Positions 42,701-52,398 of a DNA stretch of 64,000 nucleotides are shown one piece after another. Origin of the DNA: Sistotremastrum niveocremeum HHB9708 (taxonomy: Eukaryota > Basidiomycota > Agaricomycetes > Sistotremastrales > Sistotremastraceae); NCBI GenBank assembly GCA_001630475.1, contig KV419436.1, positions 229,587-293,586 on the forward strand, given 5' to 3'. The notes under the pieces were generated by a model. That model searched no databases. It was not told the origin of the DNA and saw nothing but the letters and a program-made list of their open reading frames with translations. The position numbers and the translations under genes are program-made. Positions within the stretch are counted from its first letter, which is position 1, and each line of letters begins with the position of its first letter.

Positions 42701-45293
42701 CAGGCGCTATGGATGCGAGAATTTCTTAAAGAGTTGAATTTGGAGGAACTTGGACTCGGCAAACTCTGTCCCACGCCCGTTTACATCGATAATCAAGGCA
42801 CGATTGCATTTGCCAAAGGAACTACGAGCTATGGACGAACTAAACATATTGACATTCGACATCACTTCGTTCGTGAACAACTCGACGCAAAACACATATC
42901 CATTAACTATATTCCCTCGAAAGCCAACGTCGCCGACTTATTCACCAAGGCATTATCTCGACCCCTCTTTGAAACCCATCTGGACAGCCTCCGGATTCAT
43001 GAGCTCGAGGGGGAGTGTTGAATATTCGAACTCATTCCCTGAGGTTGCAGGGGGAGTTATTGGGACTCTCGGAGCTCAGCTGCGCTATGCCACTGGATTG
43101 AGCGGAGTCTCAACTTTCGCAATCGACTGTATAGATAGTTTAGCGGAGTTTAGACTGAACCTCAGTGTTGTACACAATCACTGAGGTCAGTATTCGTCTT
43201 ACATAGTTTCATTCTTTTGCTGATGATCTGTGTAGCTATATTTCGCACAGGTAGCATTACTCAATATATACAGTGTTGTACACAATCACTGAGCTATATT
43301 TCGCACAAAATTGGGATCAGGAGCGATACAATATATCACATTGCGCAGCTTACCTGCTGAAAGAGGGTCCGAGAGCCAACTCCAGGCGTGGTAATTACGT
43401 CCATCTTCTTGATCGTCGTATTGGTCTTTCAACCACGCGAGCTCGATGTTGTGGACCTTGGCGAGATCCCGAAGGACAAGAGGGATGAGGCAAGGATCGG
43501 CTCTTCCATTTTCTCGTATCAATGCACTAAGCCTTTCGGCATCGTTGGTCCAACAATAGCTGACAATGAGTACAGGAGACTTCGGTACGTGGTTCCCATT
43601 TTTGCCGTTAGGAGGATATGAAGGATAGACTCTGCAACAAAGCTTAGAACTCCCAGAGAATCGCTTCCGAGACAAGACTTACACGGTACGAATCGGGAGA
43701 TCAGTAAAACCTGGAGATTATGAGCTCGAAAGGGGTATAAAGAATATTAGGCAGATCTACGTACTCTGTCCACCAATAATGGCAGGTCTGCCGGGTATAT
43801 GCTCCCACCAGGGGTTCGTGAAACGAATGGCGATCTTGATGGATGGGCCGTACCTTAGTTGACGAATAGCACTCCACTGGCTATAGTTGTGCCCCATAAT
43901 GCCACAGCCGTCAAGATCCATGAAACTGAGACGAGGCAGCGGAACGGTACAGATGACAGCAGAGAAAACATCGGTCTGCTCATTGGGGGGATAGGCGGCA
44001 AGAGCATTAGGTTGCTCAGTGTAGTTCACTCTCATGAAATTGCCTTCCTCGATAATTTTCGTGACCAAAGCACCTCGCTCGATGCGGCCCTGTAAACGTC
44101 CAGCCATTTGTTCAGGCAAATTCGAAGAGCCATTGCTAGGTGTCCGAAACGATTAGTGGTGTTGAGTGTGAGAAGAAAATAGATTGCAGACTGACTCGAT
44201 ACAAAACCAATTTATTTCCGGAATCGGGTTCTCCAAACCCTGTTGCGGCGGTGGCTGAGGCCAGTCAAATGCCAAGGATTCCAGAACCGTGTCAACGAGG
44301 CCACGATCATACCAGCCGGTAGACTTGTCGACAGTTTCGAGCCACAGAATATCTGAAGTCGAGAGTTGGGGGACTCTATGCTTAACCCAAGTTCGCATAG
44401 AGTAGGAATCATATCCATTGATGAGCAAGGTTATAGCTTCGGACATCGGGTGGCCAACGAAAAGTTGGCGAGGTTCGTTCAGAATTTCGGAGAGGACTGC
44501 ATTGGCCGCAGCGAGGGTTGGATACTGGAGAGGGGTTTGCGCACTCGAGGCCCTGAAGGGATTCTCTGCCAGTGCGTTCTGGGCTTCGATCTGGCCTTCT
44601 TCCTGGTCTTCTTGGGCGACGGCAGGTGGTACGCCGTTGGGGTAGGTATACCCATTGTAGCAGCGGAACGTGTTGTCGGATTGGAAGTGGTAAGGGATGA
44701 GAGTGATGTCGAGTCCGCGATTGCGCATGAGATTGAAAGTACGAGTCATGAATCTTGTATCGGGAAATCTCATGGCGCCGACATCCTACGTGTCCAGGTT
44801 CATCCAATATTCTCCCACAAGAGAAAGAAATGTGACGTACATAGTATTCATAGCGCCTCTCGCCCACACTGTCAGAGAAGCGATAGGTGTAGAGTCGGCC
44901 ACCGACGCGGTTGCTCGCCTCCAAGATTTTGAAATCGATATCCAGGGACTGTAATATTAGACCGATGTACAAACCGGCCATACCGGCACCAATGATGCCT
45001 ACGCGAGGCGTGGACCGGGTGGGCCTGGTGGAGCCCACGGAAGAATCCGTGCTCGATATAGTGTACAAGTTCCCAAGCGGTCTATAAAAGCAAAAAGAAG
45101 TGAGAAAAATCAAAACAAAATCAAGCTGGTGCGCAGACACTGACCTCGAAACTGACTTGGTGGTGTGCGTAGAAACGACGGCCGCCTCTTGTTTTAGGAT
45201 ATCGGCATGGGCGTGCAGATAATTGCGGAGTAAAGCTCGTTGCAGATGGCTATACGGATCGACGGAAGCGGTAACATTACGTTGAGAGCTCAT
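33775..45293 (-). CDS. FAD-dependent amine oxidase A, with a 9-kb retrotransposon inside one intron
   Basis: This flavin amine oxidase (Amino_oxidase fold, about 630 residues) is encoded on the minus strand from ATG at 45293 to TGA at 33775. Motifs: the FAD-binding GIIGAGMAGLYIGLIL with ILEASNRVGGRLYTY, the second half GAMRFPDTRFM, DSYSMRTWVK, SILWLETVDKSTGWYDRGL-like blocks, NPWWEHI, VSYCWTNDAERL and the C-terminal FAGEACSAYHGWVEGALNSA that contacts the flavin. The exon ending WLSDPLSA has a GTAAGC donor at about 43354; the next exon, GAFAFFGPGQYSDPIF, starts after ATCAG at 34157. The whole copia element lies between them. Without it the intron would be about 50 bp, as in the two paralogues at 50.3-52.4 and 54.2-56.5 kb. 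Coding sequence is intact, but splicing a 9.2-kb intron is doubtful. Such enzymes oxidise amines or amino acids, giving H2O2; the substrate is unknown. Confidence 0.85.
34169..34460 (+). repeat. 5' LTR of copia element
   Basis: 292-bp long terminal repeat, identical to 43016-43307. Inside it, GTTGTACACAATCACTGAG and CTATATTTCGCACAGG-like words each occur twice, so the LTR itself contains a short internal duplication. Confidence 0.95.
34461..34480 (+). other. Primer-binding site for half initiator tRNA-Met
   Basis: GGTTATGAGCCCTGCGCTCG immediately follows the 5' LTR. Its first twelve bases are complementary to GGGCTCATAACC, the anticodon arm (CAU) of initiator tRNA-Met. Priming from an internal cut of initiator tRNA-Met is known for several copia-type elements, so this explains why the site does not match a tRNA 3' end. 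Confidence 0.75.
34577..35915 (+). pseudogene. Copia pol, 5' part: protease and integrase (split by pogo insertion)
   Basis: The frame opens at 34577 with a basic stretch. It reaches the aspartic protease motif FVIDSGATRHITDN at about codon 114, then the GAG-pre-integrase zinc motif (HRRCGHPG to CGPCIKGKH) and integrase catalytic blocks IHADLCGPF, RSDNGGEFVN and YTPEQNGVAERGNR (the D, D, E residues are present). It is cut in codon Thr of AEAVNT by the DNA transposon at 35916 and resumes at 40608 in the same frame. Upstream of the protease there are only about 455 bp after the LTR, too little for a normal copia Gag, and no CX2CX4HX4C motif is present. Confidence 0.9.
35923..36019. repeat. Left subterminal repeats of the pogo element
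   Basis: There are two consecutive units of about 40 bp. Each begins AGTGTCCC, contains a GTCACGYGTCAC palindrome-like core, and closes with GGGACACT. Each unit is therefore a short inverted repeat. The right end (40470-40600) has at least four similar TGGGACA words and a GTCACATGTCAC core. They are probable binding sites for the transposase, by analogy with other TIR elements. Confidence 0.7.
36119..40257 (-). CDS. Ulp1-type cysteine protease fused to pogo-family DDE transposase
   Basis: Five minus-strand exons (40257-39148, 39094-38372, 38318-37812, 37752-36697, 36649-36119) are all multiples of three and joined in phase 0, giving 1,308 residues. Exon 1 carries a C48 (Ulp1/SENP) catalytic core at its end: NQSHWVTFEID (His), SIADSQRYP (Asp) and GTQDDDDSCGIFAVNSL (Gln and Cys). 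Exon 2 is an acidic then Lys/Arg/Glu-rich helical linker. Exon 3 has a DNA-binding-like helical region (MAIELVKKDEIFKELDSRQI, RRWIKV). Exon 4 is a DDE_1 transposase with VFNMDQTNVV, LLLLDVFSVHRSQ and GVFQPADVG carrying the three acidic residues. The tail ends KRKRNDPKDHWRFKDFEM. Ulp1 proteases cleave SUMO-like modifiers. If the exon 2-3 intron (GTAAGTCG donor, CTGAC branch) is retained, translation stops 13 residues later, giving a 624-residue protease-only product. Confidence 0.85.
40374..40446 (+). other. tRNA-like Pol III promoter segment inside the pogo element
   Basis: TGGCTAAGTGGG matches the tRNA A box (TRGCNNAGYNGG), and GGGTTCGAATC about 45 bp downstream matches the B box (GGTTCRANYCC). 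The would-be acceptor and T stems pair poorly, so this is not a working tRNA gene. It may be a tRNA relic or part of a SINE; the short A-rich tail GATAAAAAAAATC follows at about 40452. Confidence 0.45.
40608..43021 (+). pseudogene. Copia pol, 3' part: reverse transcriptase and RNase H
   Basis: The frame continues from the integrase end (YLRNRIPSRTLNGRTPYELW) through an acidic linker with duplicated DxE-rich text to the copia reverse transcriptase: WVFHIKHDKKGAILKYKARL, DVFAPVGRFESLRMV, DVKSAYLNGVL, LKQAGRAWY and the active-site VNMAVDDLAM, where Ala replaces the usual aromatic residue but both Asp remain. RNase H follows (IYSDADWGEDRDTRRSTSGY, STLEAEYMAASHALQQALWM, VYIDNQGTIAFA, KHIDIRHHFVREQL). 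The TGA stop at 43019 lies in the first bases of the 3' LTR. The frame is intact apart from the pogo insertion. Confidence 0.93.
43016..43307 (+). repeat. 3' LTR of copia element
   Basis: 292-bp repeat identical to 34169-34460, preceded by the polypurine tract GAGGGGGAG and followed by the AAATT target duplication. Confidence 0.95.
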
Positions 45294-45351
45294 GATGAAA
45301 GCCGAAGGACCTCGAGAAAATAGGTTCGAGAGATGGAATAGTGAGAGCAGT

Positions 45352-45360
45352 CTTATATAT
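45352..45360 (-). promoter_or_regulatory. TATA box of amine oxidase A
   Basis: ATATATAAG on the minus strand lies about 60 bp upstream of the start codon at 45293. Amine oxidases B and C have TATA-like sites in similar positions. Confidence 0.5.
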
Positions 45361-46551
45361 GCCTGGGCAGGCCAACAAATCAATCAAATGATGATGTCAG
45401 AGCGTCCGAACAACTGATCAAAGGACTCCCTGGGAAGCTTTCCCCGTAGCACGCGAATTGATGATATAGCGCCACTCATCTAGCCATTTGAGTAAATAGG
45501 AAGCTCAGGATATTCTGTCCGACATTCTTGAGCCATACATTTCTAGCTTCTTCGAAATCCAAGCCATACGTGATCCGCATAGCATGGTCGTAAATGTTGA
45601 CATATGTCACCGGCGGTCAGGAGCAGCCCCACCCAGGCGGCCCAGACAATAGACGTTCAGCTCGGCACTCCAGTTCTGAGATCTGAGTACTGACTACTGA
45701 GTCCCAGATAGAGTGTTTTTTGAACGTAAGTCAGCCGGAAGAGCCGACCCAATATTTGCCTTGAAATTTCAGCATCACCGCGACGACTGGGGAAGACGAG
45801 ATCGTAGTAGCGGACTACAGCCAAGGACACATGTCTCCGATACGCACGAGTCAACTTAATCAAATCCCCTATTTCAGAAAATAAGCCAATGCATCTGCAG
45901 TCTCGGTATCGACCTGTGTTGGCGTTCGGTTACACCTAACAGCGGAACAGTAAACTCTCCGTCTCCACTACCCTCTCGACACGCGGTAAAATAGCGCCAG
46001 CGTGAAATCAAAGAAGTCACGGCTTCGCATGAAGCTTGCATAGAGCCTCGTCAAAGTAGAGCCTACAACATGGCCGTCGAGGCCGGGAATCAAGAAATTT
46101 AGATCGTGATCGAAGCTCCTCACATGTAGTCCACTTCTTTCTTCAGGTCAAGAGCGTTGATATCAACGCCCACGTGCACATGCTAAAGTCTCCAGGCAGA
46201 GAGCATAGTTAGATGTAAGCAACTGACAGAGGCCGCACGATCCGAATTGCGGTCAACGCGGACCCGACTAACATGGTCGCAGTGTTGTCAAGATTCCTAT
46301 TCAAACGCATCGACGTCGAGGTTCGAAGTCAACAGTATATTGCTCGCCATCCGCGAAGAAGATGCCTCGCGAGCTCGTCTCGTCATGTTCATGTTCGATG
46401 AGAGAAGCCACAGACTGGGAGACTCCCTTGGCCAAACATGGCTGCGTGGCTATATAATAAGCGGATCTCCTTACGTAAGCTCTCTCAAGCGTTAGGATCA
46501 CTATAGGCTATATCAGGCGAGCGATGTGGAGAAGTGATTCCAAGCATTGTT
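45361..46551. other. Intergenic region
   Basis: Between the promoter of amine oxidase A and the 3' end of the complex I gene. Only short frames without recognisable content are present (45657-45863 on the minus strand, 46247-46495 on the plus strand). No repeat was noticed. Confidence 0.6.
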
Positions 46552-46914
46552 TTATTCATCGTCGTAGCCTTTCACTTCTCGTCTAGCTCTCTGCGGTACT
46601 ATGACATCCACGAATCCTATAAGTGCCAGGTCTATGGGAAATCGAGAAGCCCAGGACGTACAAGGATATGAACTTGGCGCCGGCGGCGTGCTTTTATAAC
46701 CAAGTCTTCTACGGATTGGCGGAACAGCGACAAGCGCAACTGGGCCTAATGCTCCGATAATTAGAGACCATAATAAGACGGGTTGCTCATGAGCCGCTCT
46801 GTGCTGTAACGAGATAGATGTCAGGAATACTTTATAACAGAGGAGCATTGAACATACCAGAGACCGGTAGGTATTTCTAAAGGGCGACGCAAATGACCCA
46901 ATGAGCGACGCCAT
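46552..46914 (-). CDS. NADH:ubiquinone oxidoreductase (complex I) 9.5-kDa subunit
   Basis: Three short exons on the minus strand. ATG at 46914 gives MASLIGSFASPFRNTYRSL; the donor GTATGTTC (about 46857) joins to HRAAHEQPVLLWSLIIGALG; PVALVAVPPIRRRLG follows, and the donor GTACGTCC (about 46664) joins the final LPQRARREVKGYDDE. The total is about 75 residues. The single membrane segment (LLWSLIIGALGPVALVAVPPI) followed by RRLG and a YPLP...GYDD end is the signature of the fungal NUXM/9.5-kDa accessory subunit of mitochondrial complex I. It is a core housekeeping gene and is divergent from the 5-oxoprolinase-like gene. A longer frame through both introns is an artefact of retained introns. Confidence 0.8.
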   Translation of the reverse strand: MASLIGSFASPFRNTYRSLVCSMLLCYKVFLTSISLQHRAAHEQPVLLWSLIIGALGPVALVAVPPIRRRLGYKSTPPAPSSYPCTSWASRFPIDLALIGFVDVIVPQRARREVKGYDDE

Positions 46915-47197
46915 CCTGCTCGACCACGGGCCTGGAAGACAGTCAAAGATGGTGTTTGCGACTGTTTGGCAAAGCCCTCCGCGCTCGAATATTTCCACGA
47001 AATGCCACGTGATGATTCCGTCATTCTGCAAAGCATATCCCTGCTTACACTCGTAAGTCTCCAGCAGATAATATTCCTGGAAGTCGCAGACTGAACCTAT
47101 GTCAAGGAATTGCGCAGGAACTTTGAACCGCATCGCATTGGGATTTGGCAGGAGGACAACAGCTTCCGCCTGAAATCCGCTGAACAGGCTGCTTGAG

Positions 47198-47204
47198 TAT
47201 AAAT
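47198..47204 (+). promoter_or_regulatory. TATA box of 5-oxoprolinase-like gene
   Basis: TATAAAT lies 64 bp upstream of the ATG at 47268, in the 353-bp divergent promoter shared with the complex I gene. Confidence 0.4.
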
Positions 47205-47267
47205 TCTACGATTCATTCCCATGAACCATCTGTATTCACATTGTTTCTCGCAGTTAAAAAGCTTCAA

Positions 47268-50103
47268 ATGTCTCCTGTGAATGTTCCCGATAGGTCGATA
47301 AGAATATGTGCGGATCGAGGAGGAACGTTTTGTGATGTCCATGCGTACGTATTTCACACAAGCATCCAACTTGGCTAATTATTGCTCTCAAGGTCGTATC
47401 CTGATCCCGAAGACCATTCAAAGCGGAAAGAAATAGTCGTGAAACTTTGTGGGTCAACATGACCTCCTGTGAAAGACTGGATGCTTAGGACGAGATGGCA
47501 GTGTCGCAAGATAAGAATAACTATCGCGATGCTCCTACGGAGGGCATCAGGAGAATATTGGAGACAGTCACAGGGGAACAATATCCGAGAGGGGAGATCC
47601 TGAAAACCGACAAAATCGGCACGCCTATTGCATTGTCCGAGGCGAACTGATGCTGATGTGAACTAAACAGATTATATTCGACTTTCAACTACAGTAGCGA
47701 CGAATGCATTATTGGAACGTAAAGGATTCAAACACGCGTTGGTCATCACCAAAGGATTTAAAGTAAATCTTTAAATCTCTTCAGCCTTTGACCGTCTAAT
47801 GAAATCCATGCAGGATGCACTACTGATAGGCAATCAGTCGCGACCGAAAATATTTGATCTCAACATTCGTCGTCCAGCGCCCCTGTACTCTTCTGTCATT
47901 GAAGTCGATGAACGTGTTACGCTGGTCGGTTATTCGTCTGATCCACAGGCGGAAGAGAATGCTGTCAAGTTCGACGACGACGGGAAGATTACGAGAGGGT
48001 ATCGTGGGGCGGGTTGGGATGGAAAGGGCGATGCGGAGGGCGAAGGCGAGGTCGTTCGAGGATTGAGCGGAGAAGCTGTTCGGATCATCCAAAGACCCGG
48101 TTCGTACACCCAGTCATTGTCCGAAATCGTCTCCCCGATCAGTACTCATACGCGCTACGGTAGATCCTCCACAAATCAAGAGCGACCTTCAGAAGCTTTA
48201 TGAGGAAGGATATCGGTCTCTGGCGATATGTCTCGTACATTCGTATACGTATCCCGATCACGAACGTCTCATCGGCAAGATCGCACATGAAATTGGATTC
48301 CCCCATATCTCCATTTCATCCCAACTTCACCCTATGATCAAGCTGGTCTCTCGTGGACTGTCAAGCACAGCCGATGCCTATCTCACTCCTATCCTCTTCG
48401 ACTATCTTGATGGATTCTTCAAAGGGTTTGACGAGAAGCTGAGAGGGGGAGGGAAGGGCGACAATGAAGGTGCTAGAGTGGAATTTATGGGAAGTGATGG
48501 AGGATTGTTGGATCTGGATAATTTCTCGGGGCTGAAGAGCATCCTCAGTGGTCCCGCAGGCGGTGTAGTCGGATATGCACTGACATCATGGGACGGAGAT
48601 CGTCGGACTCCTATCATCGGGTGCGCTCATTCGTTCTCCTATTGCCCGGGCCGTGATTGATATGGCGGTAGAATTGATGTTGGCGGGACTTCGACGGATG
48701 TATCGAGATACGACGGGCGGTATGAAGTGGTCCTGGAGACGACTACGGCAGGCGTTACGATTCAGAGTCCTCAACTGGATATCAATACCGTCGCAGCGGG
48801 TGGTGGTTCATGTCTCAAATTCGAGAATGGTCTGCCCCGAACGGGTCCTGAGAGCGCAGGCGCCGAGCCAGGACCAGCTTGCTATCGGTATGTTCGCCCC
48901 TCGACTTTCCGATTATCCTCGTTGATGATTGGACGCTTTCAGGAAAGGAGGGCCACTCGCTGTTACCGATGCGAACTTGATATTGGGCCGGCTCATTCCG
49001 GATTATTTCCCCAAGATATTCGGGAAGAGCGAGAAGGAACCATTGGACATTCAAGCTTCTCGAAAGTTGTTCGAAGAGATTGCCGGAAAGATGAACGATG
49101 AGTTCGAGAAGAAACTCAGCATAGATGAGATCGCTTATGGGTGCGTCCTTCCTCCCGCTCGTCTGATGTCGTGGAATACTGAAACGAAGTGACGGTAGAT
49201 TCATCAAAGTGGCCAACGAAACGATGTGTAGACCCATCAGAGCGTTGACCGAAGCTCGAGGACACGCAACTTCAAAACACATGTCAGTCACCCTGCTCCG
49301 CTTCGGTCTTCTACATCTCACGAATACGTAGATTGGCATCTTTTGGTGGCGCGGGCGGTCAACATGCCTGCGAGATCGCACGACTTCTCAATATGAAGAA
49401 CATCCTCATTCATCGGCATAGTTCAATCCTCTCCGCTTACGGGCTTGCCCTCGCGAACCGCGTCTACGAAAAGCAAGAACCGTCATCCGAGTTCTATTCA
49501 TCGTCCACCCAGTCTAAACTCGCCGCGCGTCTTGATAAGCTGTGCGATACAGTACGCGGTGAACTGAAGAGGCAAGGGTTTGAAGGAGATCGAGTACAGT
49601 TTGAGAGAATGCTGAACATGCGTTTTGATGGCACCGATACGGCACTGATGACGTTGGAGCCGGAGGATGGAGATTTTGAGCGGGAGTTCAAAGACACATA
49701 CAAGAGGGAATTTGGCTTCTTGTTGGATGCGAAGCGGATTATCATTGACGATGTCAAGGTCGGTCTTCCTTTCACCAGTCTCCGCTGAATGTACTTTGAC
49801 GGCTGCATTTAGGTTCGCGGAATAGGGAAGACCTTTGATACTCTCGGAGAATCCGTGTTCACCGAAATAGACAAGCTTCAAATTCGCTCCGTTGATCCCG
49901 CAACGAAACGGGATAGCACCCATAGTGTATACTTCGAGGGAGGGCGAGTGGATGACACTCCTGTCTATCTATTGGAGAAACTGGATGTCGGAGATGAGAT
50001 TACGGGGCCGGCGATGATCATTGATGATACGCAGACCATCGTTGTCGATCCGAAAGCGGTTGTCATTGTCACGAGAAATCATCTGTATATTACCATCGAG
50101 TAG
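47268..50103 (+). CDS. 5-oxoprolinase-like protein with the hydantoinase A half only
   Basis: About eleven exons give some 765 residues in an unbroken frame from ATG at 47268 to TAG at 50103. It matches the N-terminal half of eukaryotic 5-oxoprolinase: [16 protein letters not shown] (ATP site), [65 protein letters not shown]-like, [68 protein letters not shown] and [18 protein letters not shown]. 5-Oxoprolinase converts 5-oxoproline to glutamate with ATP in the gamma-glutamyl cycle. The usual enzyme (about 1,300 residues) continues into a hydantoinase B domain; here the protein stops at [18 protein letters not shown], just where that domain should start, and only 151 bp separate it from the next gene. 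One intron (about 47617-47669) appears to use a GC donor. Activity without the B half is doubtful unless the partner is elsewhere. Confidence 0.85.
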
Positions 50104-50254
50104 GGGAAGGGGCGAACTTTGTACGATTACAGTGTAGACGGTGACTCCGTTCTTCGACTGAGACGACTTCGGAGGTCTAGAGAGCGTTCAAAGCCAGGAC
50201 CGGCAACGAGGTGCATAGTATCACACCGCAGATCACATTTCGCGGCGTTCCAGT

Positions 50255-52362
50255 TCACTTCTTGAGGTGATGACGTAATCCAAGTCGAAGCACGTCTTCT
50301 TGCTGCTTGGGCGTATCCCAGTATTCTGACTCGCCCCAATCTTTCTTGAATTGCTGCAGCTTCTCCGGATGTAACAACGTCAGATAGTTGTTGACCGCGA
50401 GCCAACTGCTATCCAAGGCTCCCGCGACCCATCTATTAATAATTTAATGAATTTGACCACCACGGACGAATGAGCGACTACGTACCCATGACATGAGCTG
50501 AGTGCTTCGCCGGCAAAGAACAGTTTCCCATTTGCAGCCGGCTTGTTGATCTGGGTGAAGATAGAATCCGCGAACTCGCCAGGTCCGAAAAGAGCGAAGG
50601 CGCCTATATATTCTTCAGCATCGCAATCCGCATAACAGAAGAGCTTTGTACCGCAGGTGTAGGGGTTGTGTAGCCAATCCCAGGCGAAGATATTCGTGCC
50701 GTCGTTGACGAAGCGGTTCCAGATATATGTATCGGCGACATTGTGGAGGGCTGCGAGATCACGGATGACTAGCTCGACTAAGAGAGGATCGGCTTTGCCA
50801 TCTTTGATAAGAGCTCCGAGCCTTTCGGCATCAGCGGTCCAGCAATAGCTTGCAATGAGAACGTTGGATTTGGGAATTCCAGGAGGATAAGACGGGTAGA
50901 CACTGGAACAAATTATGAATGATAAGGACACCAGACAAGATTTGCTTACGTAGTACGAATCGGTAGATCCGTGAAGCCTGTAAATTCAGTACGTCAACAG
51001 CCGCGCATGATACTGCGTAAGTTCAACTCACTTTGGCCGCCGACGATCTTTCCAGACTGCAAATGCTCCCACCAGGGCTCAGTAAATCTGATCCCAATCT
51101 TAATAGAAGAGCTATATTGCAATTCGCGGATAGCACTCCATTGAGGATAATTGAAGTAGGCGATGGAGTCGTATACCAGATTGACGAGGGAGAGGCAACC
51201 CAATGGAATGGTGCAGATGACGGATGAGAATCGCTGTGAGAGTGGCTTGCCGTTGACAGCGACAGACATCAATCCTCCTGCTTCTTCGTTTATCTGAGTG
51301 ACTCTTGAGTTGAATTGGGCTTTCGTCTTTAGACTGTTATGCATTGCGACCGGAACCGTTGAAGTTCCACCCCTGGAGGAGCAGCTGGGGCAGGAGTGAA
51401 GAGAAGGGGAAAATAAAGCAAAACGCACAGGAAACAGTGCCACGCGACAGGCTTTCCAGGTGTAGCACCGGGCCAGTCAAATGCAAGAGATTCCAGTACG
51501 TTCTCGATCAATCCGCGATCATACCATCCAGTTGACTTGTCAAGGGTCTCGAGCCAGTTGATCGTAGAAGAACTGAGCTGAAACTTGGCCATCAACCAGC
51601 TTCGCATCGAGTAAGAATCGTAGTTCTTATACAGGAGTTCCAACGCAGTTTGAATATTGTTCTTCAGGAAAAGCTGTCTCGGTTCGTCGATGGCGATCTT
51701 GGAGAGGAAGGTATTGACGTCCTTGGGACTGCGAAAGTTCGCAGGAACGTAATCTTTGATATTGAAAGGGTCGGGAGCTGAGAAATTGGGCCCACTCGTA
51801 ATGATGTTCACTCCGTTATAACAGGCGAAGGTGTTATCGGATGAGAACGCAAAGTCGATGAGCTTGATGTTCTGAAGCCCCCTGTTCCTCACGAGATCGA
51901 ATGTACGTTTCATGTATGGAGTGTCAGGGAAACGCATAGCGCCAAGCTCCTGAGCAAGAGGTCAATGCATGCCACGTGAGGAAGTGAAGCACTACGGACA
52001 AAATATTCATATGATGATCTGTTTGGCGGGGGGAAGGTGTAAGTGTGCATGCGACCGCCAACGCGATCGCTTGCCTCGAGAAGCTGATAGGGAATGCCAA
52101 GAGAGTCAAGTATCATGGCCGTGTAGAGCCCCGCAGCTCCAGCACCTATAATGCAGACTGGCTCCTGGGCTGCATCGGAATGCGGGTGGCGATTTGGAAG
52201 TTTCTCCACGATCTCCTTCAGAGGGGGAAGACCGCTCAGAACATCTGAATGATCTTCAAGATATCTGCGAGTAAGATATCTCGCCCGGTGGGCGAAGATA
52301 TGCTCGGATGGAAAATCAGGAATATCTGAGGCAGCTGATTGGAGATGTTGGTAGCCGCTCAT
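50255..52362 (-). CDS. FAD-dependent amine oxidase B
   Basis: Seven exons from ATG at 52362 to TGA at 50255, about 590 residues. The motifs are PVCIIGAGAAGLYTAMILDS and LLEASDRVGGRMHTY (FAD site), GAMRFPDTPYM, SYSMRSWLM, NWLETLDKSTGWYDRGL, WWEHLQSGKIVGGQS, IASYCWTADAERLGALI and KLFFAGEALSSCHG (C-terminal FAD contact). The exon junction before GAFALFGPGEFAD is a normal 50-bp intron (GTACAAAG donor) at the site where copy A carries the retrotransposon. It is the most diverged of the three paralogues. It ends tail-to-tail with the HyuA-only gene. A secreted form is unlikely, since no signal peptide is seen at the N-terminus (MSGYQHLQSAASDIPDF). Confidence 0.88.
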
Positions 52363-52390
52363 CTTGAAGGTGCTATGGAGGTGGCACGAG

Positions 52391-52398
52391 CTTATATG
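52391..52398 (-). promoter_or_regulatory. TATA-like site of amine oxidase B
   Basis: CATATAAG on the minus strand is about 30 bp upstream of the start codon at 52362. Confidence 0.35.

Larger units (their letters stand above)
34169..43307 (+). mobile_element. Ty1/copia LTR retrotransposon, 9,139 bp, with a nested DNA transposon
   Basis: LTRs of 292 bp at 34169-34460 and 43016-43307 appear identical base for base and begin TGTTG and end CACA. A perfect 5-bp target duplication AAATT flanks the element (34164-34168 and 43308-43312). The primer-binding site follows the 5' LTR and a polypurine tract (about 43007-43015) precedes the 3' LTR. Gene order protease-integrase-reverse transcriptase-RNase H is that of copia. 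Identical LTRs imply a very recent insertion. The element is now interrupted by a 4,690-bp pogo-type transposon (35916-40605); without it the retrotransposon would be about 4.45 kb. A normal gag with a CCHC knuckle was not found. Confidence 0.95.

Noticed and set aside
33775-45293. Amine oxidase A as a pseudogene destroyed by the retrotransposon
   Set aside because: The insertion lies inside an intron and all exons remain in frame, so it is called a gene with doubtful splicing rather than a broken coding sequence.
46552-47133. A 193-codon single-exon gene
   Set aside because: It reads through two introns with GTATGT and GTACGT donors; splicing gives the known complex I 9.5-kDa subunit ending.
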